DNA of 64,000 bases from Polaromonas sp. (GCF_012927485.1 NZ_JABBPC010000008.1:51887-115886), one strand, 5' to 3'. Counted from the first letter of the stretch, positions 8,291 to 17,121 are shown. Made by a program: numbers and translations. The notes: a model not told the origin generated them from the sequence alone.

Positions 8291-8473
8291 CGGAGCGAGA
8301 GCAACCGGACTAGACCAGGGCGACGGCAACGCGTCCGTTTGGTCTGGTCTCCGAACTTTTGATTTCCTGAGGTGCCCCGAAAGTTTGAACAGCGCCCAGT
8401 GAAATGGAGCTTCAATTGGGATGAACTAGGCCGTTTGCAGCCCTGCCGCACTTCGCCGCGACTGCTCAACGCT

Positions 8474-8508
8474 GTCGGCCTGGTTTGAAGACCGACTAGC
8501 GCTTTTTT
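8474..8508 (+). terminator. Possible terminator after the DUF3494 gene
   Basis: GTCGG (8474-8478) can pair with CCGAC (8492-8496) around a 13-base loop, and a run of six T (8503-8508) follows six bases later. The short stem and the gap before the T-run make it weak. It overlaps the stop codon of the minus-strand gene. An imperfect hairpin AGACCA/TGGTCT (8312-8345), without T-run, lies closer to the lipoprotein stop. Confidence 0.35.
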
Positions 8509-9155
8509 GTTATGTCTTGGCTGCCGACACCCAAGTTGGCGTCGCCACCAGCAGACACCCCGCCGCTGGCATCGCCCGCGCTTTGCTGACGATGTTTGCC
8601 GCTTCCTACACCGCCTCTCACGCCATGGGTCGCACGTTTGCCGGCTACCGCCGCATCGTCTCCGGTGGTTTTCGCCGTGTCGCGTACAGCGCCGAGCTCC
8701 CGGCCTACGCCGTCGGTGGCTCGGTTCACGGCGCCTGGGGCCTGTATCTCGCCGCCACCTTGTGCTCCGACGCTGGCCCCCCCTGCGCCCATGCGTTGGG
8801 CCTGTTCGTCAGAGCTGACATTGCCGCTGGCAGCTGCGGGCGAAACGGCAACACCTTCCGCGCCAGCGTTGATAGCGGCGTTTCCCTTCACGGCACCACT
8901 ACCGGCATTGCCACCAGTATTGGCACCCAGGCTTGCGCCACCACCTCCACCAAGTCCGGGGCCGGCCGCGATGGTCACGCCGGCGTTTGTACGCAAGACG
9001 CCATCGAGCCCTAACACGCCAGCTTGGGAGGAGGCCCCCCATGCCATCGCCGTGGTTAGCACGACTAATGACGGAATGGCCCGTAAAAACCGAGGGCGGG
9101 CCACGCGAATGGGAATTTGAAAGCTTGGGGACTGAGCGTGTTTAAAACCGTGCAT
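8496..9155 (-). CDS. Gly/Ala-rich secreted protein of unknown function
   Basis: The start is set at the ATG ending at 9155, because AGGAG stands six bases before it; a longer frame begins at 9206. The resulting 219 residues open with a basic stretch and a hydrophobic core (AIPSLVVLTTAMAWG), then a signal peptidase-type site ASSQA, so export is likely. The mature part is almost entirely Gly, Ala, Ser and Val (GPGLGGGGGASLGANTGG) with no cysteine and no recognisable domain. It ends DITKKR. The low complexity leaves long shadow frames on the plus strand, but only this frame has a good ribosome site and a signal peptide. The family is not recognised; a structural or surface role is only a guess. 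Confidence 0.6.
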   Translation of the reverse strand: MHGFKHAQSPSFQIPIRVARPRFLRAIPSLVVLTTAMAWGASSQAGVLGLDGVLRTNAGVTIAAGPGLGGGGGASLGANTGGNAGSGAVKGNAAINAGAEGVAVSPAAASGNVSSDEQAQRMGAGGASVGAQGGGEIQAPGAVNRATDGVGRELGAVRDTAKTTGDDAAVAGKRATHGVRGGVGSGKHRQQSAGDASGGVSAGGDANLGVGSQDITKKR

Positions 9156-9386
9156 TGGGGCTCCTGTGTTGAAGAAAAGTTCATCTTCCGCCTCCCCTAT
9201 GTCCACGAAGTTTCTGGTTTGTTGACTTTGTAAGTCGATGCACAGTTACCGTTCTAATTGGTTTAATTGATAAGTGTGCGCATACATCGACAATGATCTT
9301 CACCATGCGGAACGACATTACCGCCAGTGTGTAGTCGCTGTCAGGACCCGCAACAGGATGAACGCCCCCTGGCTCCGAAAAGCTGT

Positions 9387-9863
9387 CTACTTAGTAGCTG
9401 CACGCGACCGTTCTTTATCGGTCGGCGGCTGATCTATCCATCTTTTCGGCGCCAGTACCGCCATCGTGATGCGCGACACGCAACTCAGCTCGCCAGCGTC
9501 GTTGGTAAGCTCGATCTGCCAGACTTGCGTGGTACGGCCTATGTGCACCGGGCGCGTGATGCCCGTCACCCAGCCATGCGTTGCGCCCTTGAGGTGGTTG
9601 GCGTTGATATCCAGTCCCACCGTACGGTGACCCTCAGGCGCCGCATACGCCGCGCCGCAGGAGCCCAGCGTTTCAGCCAGCACCACCGACACACCGCCGT
9701 GAAGCAAACCGTAAGGCTGGACAGTGCGGTGATCCACCGGCACGCGCGCGCGAATGAAATCATCGCCGACCTCCAAAAACTCTATACCGAGGTGGGCGAC
9801 GGCCGTATTCGCGCTAATCGCGGTCAGCAATTCGACGGAGACGGGTTGTTTCCAGATGCGCAT
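9387..9863 (-). CDS. Hotdog-fold acyl-CoA thioesterase (PaaI/YdiI-type)
   Basis: A 158-residue single hotdog domain. The helix motif LLHGGVSVVLAETLGS (about 52-67) carries the HGG and the catalytic Glu of the YdiI/MenI and PaaI group; GLDINANHLKGA (about 82-94) and RITMAVL near the end are typical strands. These enzymes hydrolyse acyl- or aroyl-CoA esters in the cytoplasm. The true substrate cannot be read from the sequence. It stands alone, 231 bp from the Gly-rich protein gene. The last 15 residues are polar and variable. Confidence 0.85.
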   Translation of the reverse strand: MRIWKQPVSVELLTAISANTAVAHLGIEFLEVGDDFIRARVPVDHRTVQPYGLLHGGVSVVLAETLGSCGAAYAAPEGHRTVGLDINANHLKGATHGWVTGITRPVHIGRTTQVWQIELTNDAGELSCVSRITMAVLAPKRWIDQPPTDKERSRAATK

Positions 9864-10074
9864 GGGGACTCCAGGGTTTGGGTGCCTCCACTATAAGGGG
9901 ACTACCCTCAGCGGTCGGCTTGCGCCGGCCGGCGACGATCGTCAGGGTTGCCGCGCGGAACCATGAAGTTTCACGCAATGGGTAAAAAAATTCGGTATCG
10001 ACCCAGGGCTGCATCCACGTTTCGCAGGGCAAAATCCGGGCGTTGGCTCCAATTACTCTCCTCAACAGGCTCAC

Positions 10075-10710
10075 ATGCACAGAGTTACCCCCATTTTGCA
10101 GGCTGATGGTCTTTCTTTTGGCTACCCCAATGCCTCTGATGGCACCCTGTTCGATGGCCTGGACGTCCTTTTGCCACCCGGCGTGACTTGGGTGTCCGGG
10201 GATGAGGGTGCTGGCAAAACCACCTTGCTCCAACTGCTGGCGGGCGCCTTGCCGACGACCGGTCAGATCGAGATCAACGGGGTGAGCCTGCGGGAAAATG
10301 CGACGGCCTATAAAGAGCAGGTGGCCTGGTTCGATCCGCGTGACAACGCGCTGGACCAGCACACGGCCCGGCAACTCTTCTCCACCCTGCCCCAGCGCTA
10401 CATCGGCTGCGACCTGGATTCCCTGCGCACCCATCTAGAGGGGCTGTCCCTCGCGCCCCATTTAGACAAGCCGCTTGCCACGCTCTCCACCGGCACCAGA
10501 CGCAAAGTCTTGCTAGCCGCCGCCCTGGCCAGCCAGGCGGCCGTCATTCTGCTCGACCAACCCTTTATGGCGCTTGATCGGCCCTCCATCGATTATGTGC
10601 TGGGCGTGTTGGCGGAAGCGGCACGCCATCCAGACAGGGCTTGGGTTGTGGCCGATTACGAAGCCCCCATAAACGTCAGACTTGCAGGAGTTCTCAAGTT
10701 GAAGCAGTAA
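10075..10710 (+). CDS. Stand-alone ABC-type ATPase
   Basis: A 211-residue nucleotide-binding domain. Walker A is GDEGAGKTT (about 42-50), the signature region is LSTGTRRKVLLAAAL (about 140-155, STGT in place of the usual LSGGQ) and Walker B is AVILLDQPF (about 160-168). It resembles the CcmA/YbbA-size ATPases. No permease or binding protein is encoded next to it: its neighbours are a thioesterase on the other strand and the converging modC gene. Substrate and partner are unknown. The start ATG at 10075 gives the usual distance to Walker A. Confidence 0.75.
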   Translation: MHRVTPILQADGLSFGYPNASDGTLFDGLDVLLPPGVTWVSGDEGAGKTTLLQLLAGALPTTGQIEINGVSLRENATAYKEQVAWFDPRDNALDQHTARQLFSTLPQRYIGCDLDSLRTHLEGLSLAPHLDKPLATLSTGTRRKVLLAAALASQAAVILLDQPFMALDRPSIDYVLGVLAEAARHPDRAWVVADYEAPINVRLAGVLKLKQ

Positions 10711-10735
10711 GGACAAAAGGGGAAGGAAAGAACCT

Positions 10736-11860
10736 TCAACGCTGCCGCACCGGCATGATGTGAACCGCTGCGGGTGGAATGTGCAAATACAGCACGGAGC
10801 CCGGGCTTGCGTTCAATTTCCGCAGCATCGCAGTGGACAAGTTCAGGGTGACGCGTTGGGACGGCAGTTGCAGCGGCACCAACGTACACAAGGTGATTTC
10901 CCCAAGCGGCAGCACTTCACGCAGCGTACAGGCCAGGGTGTTGATCGCGCCTGCATCCGCCTGGACCTGCAAGTCCAGCAGCTCGCCAGCAACCACCCAC
11001 GACACCTCGACGCCGTCGTCGATCCGATGTTTGTCAAGCACGCGCAAAGTAAGCGGCGGCTCGCACGAGACGTCCGTGTGCCACAGTAAGCGGCCGAAAC
11101 CGGGTGCCTCGGCGGAACCATTCGAAAAAAACTGGCCTTTGAAATGATTTTGAATGCCCACCAGCTCGGCCACCCGGGCGTTGCGCGGACTGGCGAATAC
11201 GCTGGCGGGCGGCCCGATCTGGAGCGACTCGCCCCGATCCAGAATCACGACCCGGTCAGCCAGCCGGCGAGCTTCCTCCAGATCGTGCGTAACCAACACC
11301 ATCGGAATTGCCACGCTTTGCCGTAGCGCTGCCAGCTCGCGATAAAGGGTCTGGCGTGTCGGCGCATCCACCGCCGAAAAGGGTTCGTCAAGTAGCAGCA
11401 CCTGAGGTTCGCGAGCGAGCGCGCGCGCCAAGGCGACGCGCTGCTGCTGGCCACCGGACAGCTGGGACGGTCGACGGTTCTGGAGGCCCGTCAGACCCAT
11501 GCGCTCAAATAAGGCGTCAAAATAATCGCTGGTCTTTTCAGGCCGGGCCGCAAGTGCGACATTTTCGAGCGCGGTGAGATGCGGAAACAGCGCGTAGTGC
11601 TGAAACACCAGTCCCACTCGGCGCTGCTGCGGTGCCTGCCAGAGGCCGCGTGTGCTGTCGAACCAGACCTCGTCGGGTTGTTCTCCGATACTGACCCGGC
11701 CCTGCAAACCAGGGGGTTTCAGCAGGCCGGCAATAGCGCGCAGCACACTGGTCTTGCCGCTGCCTGAAGGACCGACCAGCGCGAGTAACTCGCCTCGAGC
11801 GCAGCCAAACTCGGCGTTGAGCCGGATCGGCCCGTCATTTTTTAGTAAAACCTGCAGCAT
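10736..11860 (-). CDS. modC: Molybdate ABC transporter ATP-binding protein ModC
   Basis: A 374-residue ATPase. Walker A is GPSGSGKTS, the signature is [15 protein letters not shown], and Walker B is [12 protein letters not shown]; the remainder is a C-terminal regulatory (TOBE/MOP-like) region, longer than the ATPase core needs. With ModA and ModB it imports molybdate for molybdenum cofactor. The start is set at the ATG ending at 11860 ([10 protein letters not shown]), since the family begins just before the first beta-strand; a longer frame to 11929 would overlap modB. The order modA-modB-modC on the minus strand with a 25-bp gap indicates one operon. The ATPase alone could also suit sulfate or iron import, but the neighbours decide. 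Confidence 0.85.
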   Translation of the reverse strand: MLQVLLKNDGPIRLNAEFGCARGELLALVGPSGSGKTSVLRAIAGLLKPPGLQGRVSIGEQPDEVWFDSTRGLWQAPQQRRVGLVFQHYALFPHLTALENVALAARPEKTSDYFDALFERMGLTGLQNRRPSQLSGGQQQRVALARALAREPQVLLLDEPFSAVDAPTRQTLYRELAALRQSVAIPMVLVTHDLEEARRLADRVVILDRGESLQIGPPASVFASPRNARVAELVGIQNHFKGQFFSNGSAEAPGFGRLLWHTDVSCEPPLTLRVLDKHRIDDGVEVSWVVAGELLDLQVQADAGAINTLACTLREVLPLGEITLCTLVPLQLPSQRVTLNLSTAMLRKLNASPGSVLYLHIPPAAVHIMPVRQR

Positions 11861-11885
11861 GAGCAATGAGGACGTGCGCAGTGCG

Positions 11886-12554
11886 CTATCTTTCTTGGAG
11901 TGGCCGGACTTTGTCCGCCGCAAAAACAAACACCAGCGCAGCGAGCGAGCACCCCACCAGTGTCAACGCCATGATGTGGGCAGCAGCCATGTCAAAGGCT
12001 TGTACGCGGTCATAAATGGCAATCGACAACGTCTTAGTTTCACCGGCGATGCTGCCGCCCACCATCAGCACCACACCAAACTCACCCAGCGTGTGCGCCA
12101 TGGTCAGCGCCACGCCGGCGAGCAGGCCCGGCCAGGCCAGTGGCAACTCAATTTTCCAAAACGCACGCCAAGGACTCAGACCGCAGACCCAAGCGGCCTC
12201 GCGCAAACTGCCCGGAATGGCGACGAAAGCACGCTGCAGTGGCTGCACCATGAAAGGCAGGTTTACCAGCACGCTGGCCAGAAGCAAGCCCTCAAAGCTG
12301 AATACCAGCCGCAAGTTGATGCTAGCCGCTAGCCAGCCGCCCACCAGGGACCCCTGGCCCAGCGTGGTCAACAAATAAAAGCCGATGACTGTCGGCGGCA
12401 GCAGCAGCGGCAGCATGAGCAAGGCCTCCACCAGCGGGCGGCCGCGCCATGACGTGGCGCTTAGCCAGCGCGCCAGCCAAACGCCAAGCGGCAAAAGCAA
12501 AGCGGCTGTGAAAACAGCGAGAAGCAGTGATACGCGCGCGGCTTGCCAATCCAT
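11886..12554 (-). CDS. modB: Molybdate ABC transporter permease ModB
   Basis: A 222-residue inner-membrane permease with about five membrane helices, starting with MDWQAARVSLLLAVFTAALLL. The EAA coupling loop reads EAAWVCGLSPWRAFWKIELP (about 138-157), which contacts ModC, and TMAHTLGEFGVVLMVGG is the typical ModB segment after it. Length matches the ModB family. It lies between modA (96 bp upstream) and modC (25 bp downstream). The modA-modB gap contains a short stem, ATGCT-actaaa-AGCAT (12596-12611). Confidence 0.93.
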   Translation of the reverse strand: MDWQAARVSLLLAVFTAALLLPLGVWLARWLSATSWRGRPLVEALLMLPLLLPPTVIGFYLLTTLGQGSLVGGWLAASINLRLVFSFEGLLLASVLVNLPFMVQPLQRAFVAIPGSLREAAWVCGLSPWRAFWKIELPLAWPGLLAGVALTMAHTLGEFGVVLMVGGSIAGETKTLSIAIYDRVQAFDMAAAHIMALTLVGCSLAALVFVFAADKVRPLQER

Positions 12555-12650
12555 AGCGAGATTATGCAGGCTCTGAACCGATAACGTCGTTGTTTATGCT
12601 ACTAAAAGCATAGCAACAATGACCCGTAAATCTGCGTTTATCAGTAGGTT

Positions 12651-13514
12651 TCACGCTGAAAATCCATAGCGGCGAAGGATCTCGCGCGCCGCTGCACTTT
12701 GCAGGTAGTCATACAAAGCCACCGCCGCTGGTGCGGCAGACTTCAGCAACACCATGCGCTGGCGAAGCGGTGCGTGCAGGCTGGCAGGCAGTGCCAGGTG
12801 GCGCCCGGCGCGGGCGACTTCAGGGGCCAGCGCCAGTGAAAGTGCCGTAATGCCCGCTTGGGCGGCACCTGTCGCCACGAACTGGGTCGCCTGGCTAATG
12901 TTTTCCCCCATCACCAGCTTGGGCAAAACTTGCGCCCACAGACCTAGCTTTTGCAGCGCTTCACGTGCGGCGCGGCCATATGGTGCATGTTCGGGATTTC
13001 CGATGGCAAATTTGTCGATCTGGCCCCACTGGGCCTTCAGCCCGTTGAGTCCGACATCCAGCACCAACGTGGAATGAATGGGAACGTACAGCGCGATGCG
13101 GCCCACGGCGTACAAGGCACCACGGTCAGAGGTCTTGCCCCTCGCACCGGCGACCTCGCGGGTCAAGCCTGCATTGGCCAGCTGGAACACAAAGTCCTCA
13201 TCGGCGGACAGGAATAAATCCACCGGCAGGCCTTGCTCAATCTGCCGGGCGAAGCTACCCGAAGAACCGAAGCTGGCTTCTACCGGATGGCCGGTTTCGG
13301 CTTGAAATTGCGCCAATACCAGGGAAAGCGCGAACTTTAGATCACTCGCGGCGGCAAGCCGCACAGGGATGACAGATTGCGCCCGGGCTCGCAGGGGCTG
13401 CTGCAGCACCAACGCCGCTAGCAGCGCCGCCGACATCCAGCGTCGCTTGGAAATAGCGGACTGCAAGCAATGCTGAGGGTCAATGTGAAGCGTGTTACCT
13501 GGCAAATTCGACAT
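12651..13514 (-). CDS. modA: Molybdate ABC transporter substrate-binding protein ModA
   Basis: A 287-residue periplasmic binding protein. The N-terminus holds a signal peptide (SAALLAALVLQQPLRARAQS, cleavage near 45-46) preceded by about 25 residues, so a later start is possible. The mature part has the ModA pattern: AAASDLKFAL, FGSSGSFARQIEQG, PVDLFLSADEDF, GNPEHAPYGRAAREAL and GAAQAGITALSL. The Ser residues in ASD and GSSGS are the expected oxyanion contacts. First gene of modABC, divergent from pckG. A perfect palindrome lies 31 bp upstream of its start. Confidence 0.92.
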   Translation of the reverse strand: MSNLPGNTLHIDPQHCLQSAISKRRWMSAALLAALVLQQPLRARAQSVIPVRLAAASDLKFALSLVLAQFQAETGHPVEASFGSSGSFARQIEQGLPVDLFLSADEDFVFQLANAGLTREVAGARGKTSDRGALYAVGRIALYVPIHSTLVLDVGLNGLKAQWGQIDKFAIGNPEHAPYGRAAREALQKLGLWAQVLPKLVMGENISQATQFVATGAAQAGITALSLALAPEVARAGRHLALPASLHAPLRQRMVLLKSAAPAAVALYDYLQSAAAREILRRYGFSA

Positions 13515-13545
13515 GAATTTTCCCTAATTTTTAGCACATAACAGC

Positions 13546-13560
13546 ATGCAACTTTTGCAT
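13546..13560. promoter_or_regulatory. Perfect inverted repeat upstream of modA
   Basis: ATGCAA-CTT-TTGCAT has 6-bp perfect arms and a 3-bp spacer, 31 bp upstream of the modA start. The position suits an operator or a promoter element of modABC. It does not obviously match the longer ModE site known from E. coli, so the regulator is unknown. The 367-bp modA-pckG interval otherwise holds only the two pckG leader hairpins listed separately. Confidence 0.45.
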
Positions 13561-13796
13561 ATCTTTTGGACGTAACGGCGAAGTATCTCAGGCTGAAGTT
13601 CTTAAAATGACCCTTCTGACCAACCCGTGGACCCTGAAAAGCAACACACAAACTGCTTTTCTGCTGGTTGCGCCGCAGCCCATCCTCAGCTGCGGTTCCG
13701 CTCGCCGACCGAAACTTGGTTACTCTTTGATCGTACGCGCTGCTTCTTTCTGGCTGTGACGGCCTCATTTGAAGCGTCGTCGAGCGTCATTTTGAC

Positions 13797-13846
13797 AAAC
13801 GTCTGGATGGGCAGTTGCCGATGCTACTGCCCATCGCCAGACGTTT
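13797..13846 (+). promoter_or_regulatory. Long stem-loop in the pckG leader
   Basis: The left arm (13797-13815, 19 nt) pairs with the right arm (13826-13846, 21 nt) along its whole length; two bases (CG at 13835-13836) bulge from the right arm and the loop is 10 nt. It ends 35 bp before the pckG ATG. No T-run follows, so it is not a classic terminator. A role in mRNA stability, attenuation or operator binding is possible. Confidence 0.55.
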
Positions 13847-13883
13847 ATCGAAAAAACGCTTTTTAACTTTGGAGTTTTTCGAT
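13847..13883 (+). promoter_or_regulatory. Hairpin framing the pckG ribosome-binding site
   Basis: ATCGAAAAA (13847-13855) is perfectly complementary to TTTTTCGAT (13875-13883), whose last two bases are the AT of the start codon. The loop contains the Shine-Dalgarno GGAG (13871-13874). If it forms in mRNA, the start codon is partly paired. The stem is AU-rich, so it may open easily, as in thermosensor-like elements; that is inference only. Confidence 0.4.
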
Positions 13884-15750
13884 GAATCAACTTGTGATGC
13901 AAGGGCTGAAGCTCAACACGCCCAGCTACGTCCGGAATGCGAAACTGATCGCCTGGGTCGCCGACATGGTGGCTTTGTGCAAACCCGATGAGGTGCACTG
14001 GTGCGACGGCAGCGACGCCGAATACCAACGCCTGTGCCAGCAGCTGGTGGAGACAGGGACCTTTAAAAAGCTCAATCAAAGCAAGCGTCCCAACAGCTTT
14101 CTGGCGCAGAGCGACCCGAGCGACGTGGCGCGCGTAGAAGACAGTACCTACATTTGCTCGGCCCAAAAAGAAAACGCTGGCCCGACCAACAACTGGATGG
14201 CTCCGGCCGAAATGCGCGCCACGCTGCAGCCTTTGTTTGATGGCTGCATGAAGGGGCGCACCATGTATGTTGTGCCTTTCAGCATGGGCCCGTTGGGCTC
14301 GCCGATTGCGCACATTGGCATGGAGTTGACAGACAGCCCTTATGTGGCCGTCAACATGAAAATAATGACGCGGATGGGCAAAGCCGTGTTTGAGGTGCTG
14401 GGCACGGATGGCAACTTTGTACCTTGCGTGCACACGGTGGGCGTACCGTTGGCCGAAGGCCAGAAAGATGTGAAATGGCCGTGTAACAAGACCAAATACA
14501 TCGTGCATTACCCCGAGACCCGCGAGATCTGGTCCTTCGGCTCTGGCTATGGCGGCAACGCGCTATTGGGCAAAAAGTGTTTTGCGCTGCGCATTGCGTC
14601 CAACATGGGCCGTGACGAGGGCTGGCTGGCCGAGCACATGCTGATTTTGGGCGTCACAAATCCCGAAGGCAAAAAATACCACGTGGCGGCCGCTTTCCCG
14701 TCTGCCTGCGGGAAGACCAACTTCTCGATGCTGGTGCCGCCCGCGGGTTTTGAAGGCTGGAAAGTCACCACTATTGGCGACGATATTGCCTGGATCAAAC
14801 CCGCTGCAGACGGCAAGCTTTATGCCATCAACCCCGAGGCGGGGTACTTTGGCGTGGCACCCGGTACCAACCTGCTCACCAACCCAAACTGCATGCGCAG
14901 CCTGGATCGTGACACGATTTTTACCAATGTCGCGCTTACTGACGATGGCGACGTGTGGTGGGAAGGGATGGAGCGGGATGCGCCCGGCAAGGCACTGCCT
15001 GCTCACCTGATCGACTGGCAAGGCCGGGACTGGACGCCGCAAATCGCCAAGGAAACCGGCGCCAAAGCCGCCCACCCCAATTCCCGTTTTACCGTAGCTG
15101 CCACCAACAACCCGGCGCTCGACAGCGCCTGGGATGACCCGAAAGGCGTGCCGATCGACGCCTTCATCTTCGGTGGCCGCCGTTCCACCACCGTGCCACT
15201 GGTGACCGAAGCCCGCAATTGGGTGGAAGGCGTGTACATGGCTGCAACCATGGGCTCCGAGACCACCGCCGCCGCCACCGGCCAGGCTGGCGTGGTGCGC
15301 CGCGACCCGTTCGCCATGCTACCGTTTACCGGCTACAACATGAGCGACTACTTTCAGCATTGGCTGAACATGGGTAAAAAGCTGGCAGCGGCAGGTGCTA
15401 CGCTGCCGCGTATGTACACCACCAACTGGTTCCGCAAGGGCGCAGACGGCAAGTTCACGTGGCCTGGCTACGGCGAAAACATGCGCGTGCTGGCGTGGAT
15501 AATTGGCCGTATTGAAGGCAAGGCCAAGGGCCAAGAAAACATCACCGGCATCAGCCCCCGTTATGAAGACCTGAACTGGACCGGCCTCGACTTCAGCGCT
15601 GAGCAGTTCAACACCGTCACCAGCATGAACAAAGCCGACTGGCTCAAGGAGTTGGAACTGCACACGGCGCTATTTAAACAACTCGAGCATCATTTGCCAA
15701 AAGAGCTTGCGGAGACCAAAACCGCGATTGAGCGCCGTCTGGCAGCCTGA
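13882..15750 (+). CDS. pckG: Phosphoenolpyruvate carboxykinase (GTP)
   Basis: A 622-residue enzyme of normal length. It converts oxaloacetate and GTP to phosphoenolpyruvate, CO2 and GDP, the entry step of gluconeogenesis (in some bacteria also run anaplerotically). Visible motifs: the kinase-1 P-loop FPSACGKTN (272-280) with the reactive Cys of the GTP class, the metal-binding TIGDDIAW (297-304), the substrate loop [12 protein letters not shown], and [12 protein letters not shown] further on. GGAG precedes the ATG by seven bases. The gene has its own leader with two hairpins and a strong terminator behind it, so it is monocistronic. modABC diverges from it. Confidence 0.97.
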   Translation: MNQLVMQGLKLNTPSYVRNAKLIAWVADMVALCKPDEVHWCDGSDAEYQRLCQQLVETGTFKKLNQSKRPNSFLAQSDPSDVARVEDSTYICSAQKENAGPTNNWMAPAEMRATLQPLFDGCMKGRTMYVVPFSMGPLGSPIAHIGMELTDSPYVAVNMKIMTRMGKAVFEVLGTDGNFVPCVHTVGVPLAEGQKDVKWPCNKTKYIVHYPETREIWSFGSGYGGNALLGKKCFALRIASNMGRDEGWLAEHMLILGVTNPEGKKYHVAAAFPSACGKTNFSMLVPPAGFEGWKVTTIGDDIAWIKPAADGKLYAINPEAGYFGVAPGTNLLTNPNCMRSLDRDTIFTNVALTDDGDVWWEGMERDAPGKALPAHLIDWQGRDWTPQIAKETGAKAAHPNSRFTVAATNNPALDSAWDDPKGVPIDAFIFGGRRSTTVPLVTEARNWVEGVYMAATMGSETTAAATGQAGVVRRDPFAMLPFTGYNMSDYFQHWLNMGKKLAAAGATLPRMYTTNWFRKGADGKFTWPGYGENMRVLAWIIGRIEGKAKGQENITGISPRYEDLNWTGLDFSAEQFNTVTSMNKADWLKELELHTALFKQLEHHLPKELAETKTAIERRLAA

Positions 15751-15801
15751 CCGGCACGCTGGAAGCGCTGAGGTGACGCCTCGGCCAAGCCGCCCGTACG
15801 C

Positions 15802-15832
15802 AAAAAAGCCACCTGACCGGGTGGCTTTTTTT
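15802..15832. terminator. Intrinsic terminator after pckG
   Basis: AAAAAAGCCACC, loop TGACCG, GGTGGCTTTTTTT: a 12-bp uninterrupted stem ending in seven T, 51 bp after the pckG stop. The A-run on the left arm makes it able to work in both directions. It separates pckG from the ubi operon. Confidence 0.92.
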
Positions 15833-15911
15833 ACGCCCATAAAAATACGAACCGGTTTAAGAATCGGCGACGACAAGCCTGAGTAAAACTGTCTGCTATT
15901 GTGGCGCCGGA

Positions 15912-15925
15912 TTGACAAACATCAA
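15912..15925. promoter_or_regulatory. FNR/Anr-type box in the ubiU operon promoter
   Basis: TTGAC-AAAC-ATCAA differs from the FNR consensus TTGAT-N4-ATCAA at one base. A -10-like TAACCT lies at 15948-15953, which would start transcription near 15960 and centre the box at about -41.5, the class II activation position. The first gene (ubiU) starts at 16006. The genes downstream serve oxygen-independent ubiquinone synthesis, so anaerobic activation makes sense. Confidence 0.72.
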
Positions 15926-16005
15926 AAGGAGCAGAAGAAGACGGGCGTAACCTTCAATGCCATGCGAAGGCTCTGCTTTGGGGTCGGCATCAGAACCCTA
16001 TCTGC

Positions 16006-17073
16006 ATGGAATCCTCGACTTCACTTACTTCGGCTGTGGCGCCTTCCGACCCCGCCACTTCTGGTCTCCGACCGTTGGAGCTGGTGTGCCCGGCCGGAAG
16101 CCTGCCAGCCCTGAAAGCCGCTGTGGACAATGGCGCCAGCTGCGTCTACTTGGGCCTGCGCGATGCCACCAACGCGCGCAATTTCGCCGGTCTCAATTTT
16201 GACGAGGTCGCCATCGCCACAGGTCTTCGCTACGCCCACCAGCGCCACTGCAAGGTCTTCATGGCGCTCAACACCTACCCCCAGGCGTCGAAGCCAGAGC
16301 CCTGGCGAACGGCTTTGGACAAGGCCGTCGATCTTGGCGTGGATGCCGTGATTTTGGCGGATCCGGGACTGATGCAATATGCAGCCCTGCAGCATCCGCA
16401 ATTACGCCTTCACTTGTCGGTTCAAGGCTCTGCCACCAACCATGACGCCATTAATTTCTACCGCGAACAGTTTGGCGTGGTGCGTGCCGTACTGCCACGC
16501 GTGCTGTCGCTGGCGCAGGTGCAGCAGGTGGTTGAAAAGACGCCGGTCGAGATCGAGGTGTTCGGCTTTGGCAGCCTGTGCGTGATGGTGGAGGGGCGTT
16601 GCGCGCTGTCGTCGTACGTCACAGGCGAGTCGCCGAACACGCACGGCGTATGTTCGCCCGCCAAGGCAGTACGCTGGCAAGAAACCCCTAAAGGGTTGGA
16701 GTCGCGTCTGAACGGCGTGCTGATTGACCGCTATGCCGAGGGCGAAAGTGCCGGCTATCCCACGCTGTGCAAGGGGCGCTTCGAGGTGGGCAGCGAAGAA
16801 AGCTATTACGCCATCGAAGAACCCACCAGCCTGAACACGCTCGAGTTGTTGCCGCAACTGATGAAGATTGGCGTCCGTGCCATCAAGATTGAGGGCCGCC
16901 AACGCAGCCCCGCTTATGTGGGGCAAGTCACCCGGGTCTGGCGAGAAGCCATCGACAACTGTGTCGGTAATCCGCACCGCTACTCGCCGAAAGCGACCTG
17001 GATGAGCAGTCTGGACAAGGTGGCCGAAGGCCAGCAGCACACGCTCGGTGCCTACCACCGGCCCTGGAAATAA
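16006..17073 (+). CDS. ubiU: Oxygen-independent ubiquinone hydroxylation protein UbiU (U32 peptidase family)
   Basis: A 355-residue U32-family protein. It opens the conserved part with LELVCPAGSLPALKAAVDNG and has NARNFAGLNFD. Cysteines 192, 199, 216 and 255 are spaced 7, 17 and 39 residues apart, the same spacing I recall for the [4Fe-4S] ligands of E. coli UbiU (C169, C176, C193, C232). UbiU and UbiV form a heterodimer that hydroxylates the ubiquinone ring without O2, using prephenate as oxygen donor. The ATG at 16006 adds 23 residues relative to E. coli; a TTG at 16075 would reproduce the E. coli start and numbering. It is first in an operon with ubiV, ubiT, a DGC gene, ubiX and ubiD. Confidence 0.93.
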   Translation: MESSTSLTSAVAPSDPATSGLRPLELVCPAGSLPALKAAVDNGASCVYLGLRDATNARNFAGLNFDEVAIATGLRYAHQRHCKVFMALNTYPQASKPEPWRTALDKAVDLGVDAVILADPGLMQYAALQHPQLRLHLSVQGSATNHDAINFYREQFGVVRAVLPRVLSLAQVQQVVEKTPVEIEVFGFGSLCVMVEGRCALSSYVTGESPNTHGVCSPAKAVRWQETPKGLESRLNGVLIDRYAEGESAGYPTLCKGRFEVGSEESYYAIEEPTSLNTLELLPQLMKIGVRAIKIEGRQRSPAYVGQVTRVWREAIDNCVGNPHRYSPKATWMSSLDKVAEGQQHTLGAYHRPWK

Positions 17074-17121
17074 TACTTTGAACCGACGTACCACGGGCTT
17101 GAGAAGCCGGAAATCCGCACC

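Noticed and set aside
8517..9014. Plus-strand open frames opposite the Gly/Ala-rich gene
   Set aside because: They are mirror frames of a low-complexity GC-rich gene; only the minus-strand frame has a signal peptide and ribosome site.
12596..12635. ATGCT-N6-AGCAT stem between modA and modB as a copy of the gatA repeat
   Set aside because: It shares only the general layout with 36792-36860; similarity is too low by eye to call a copy.
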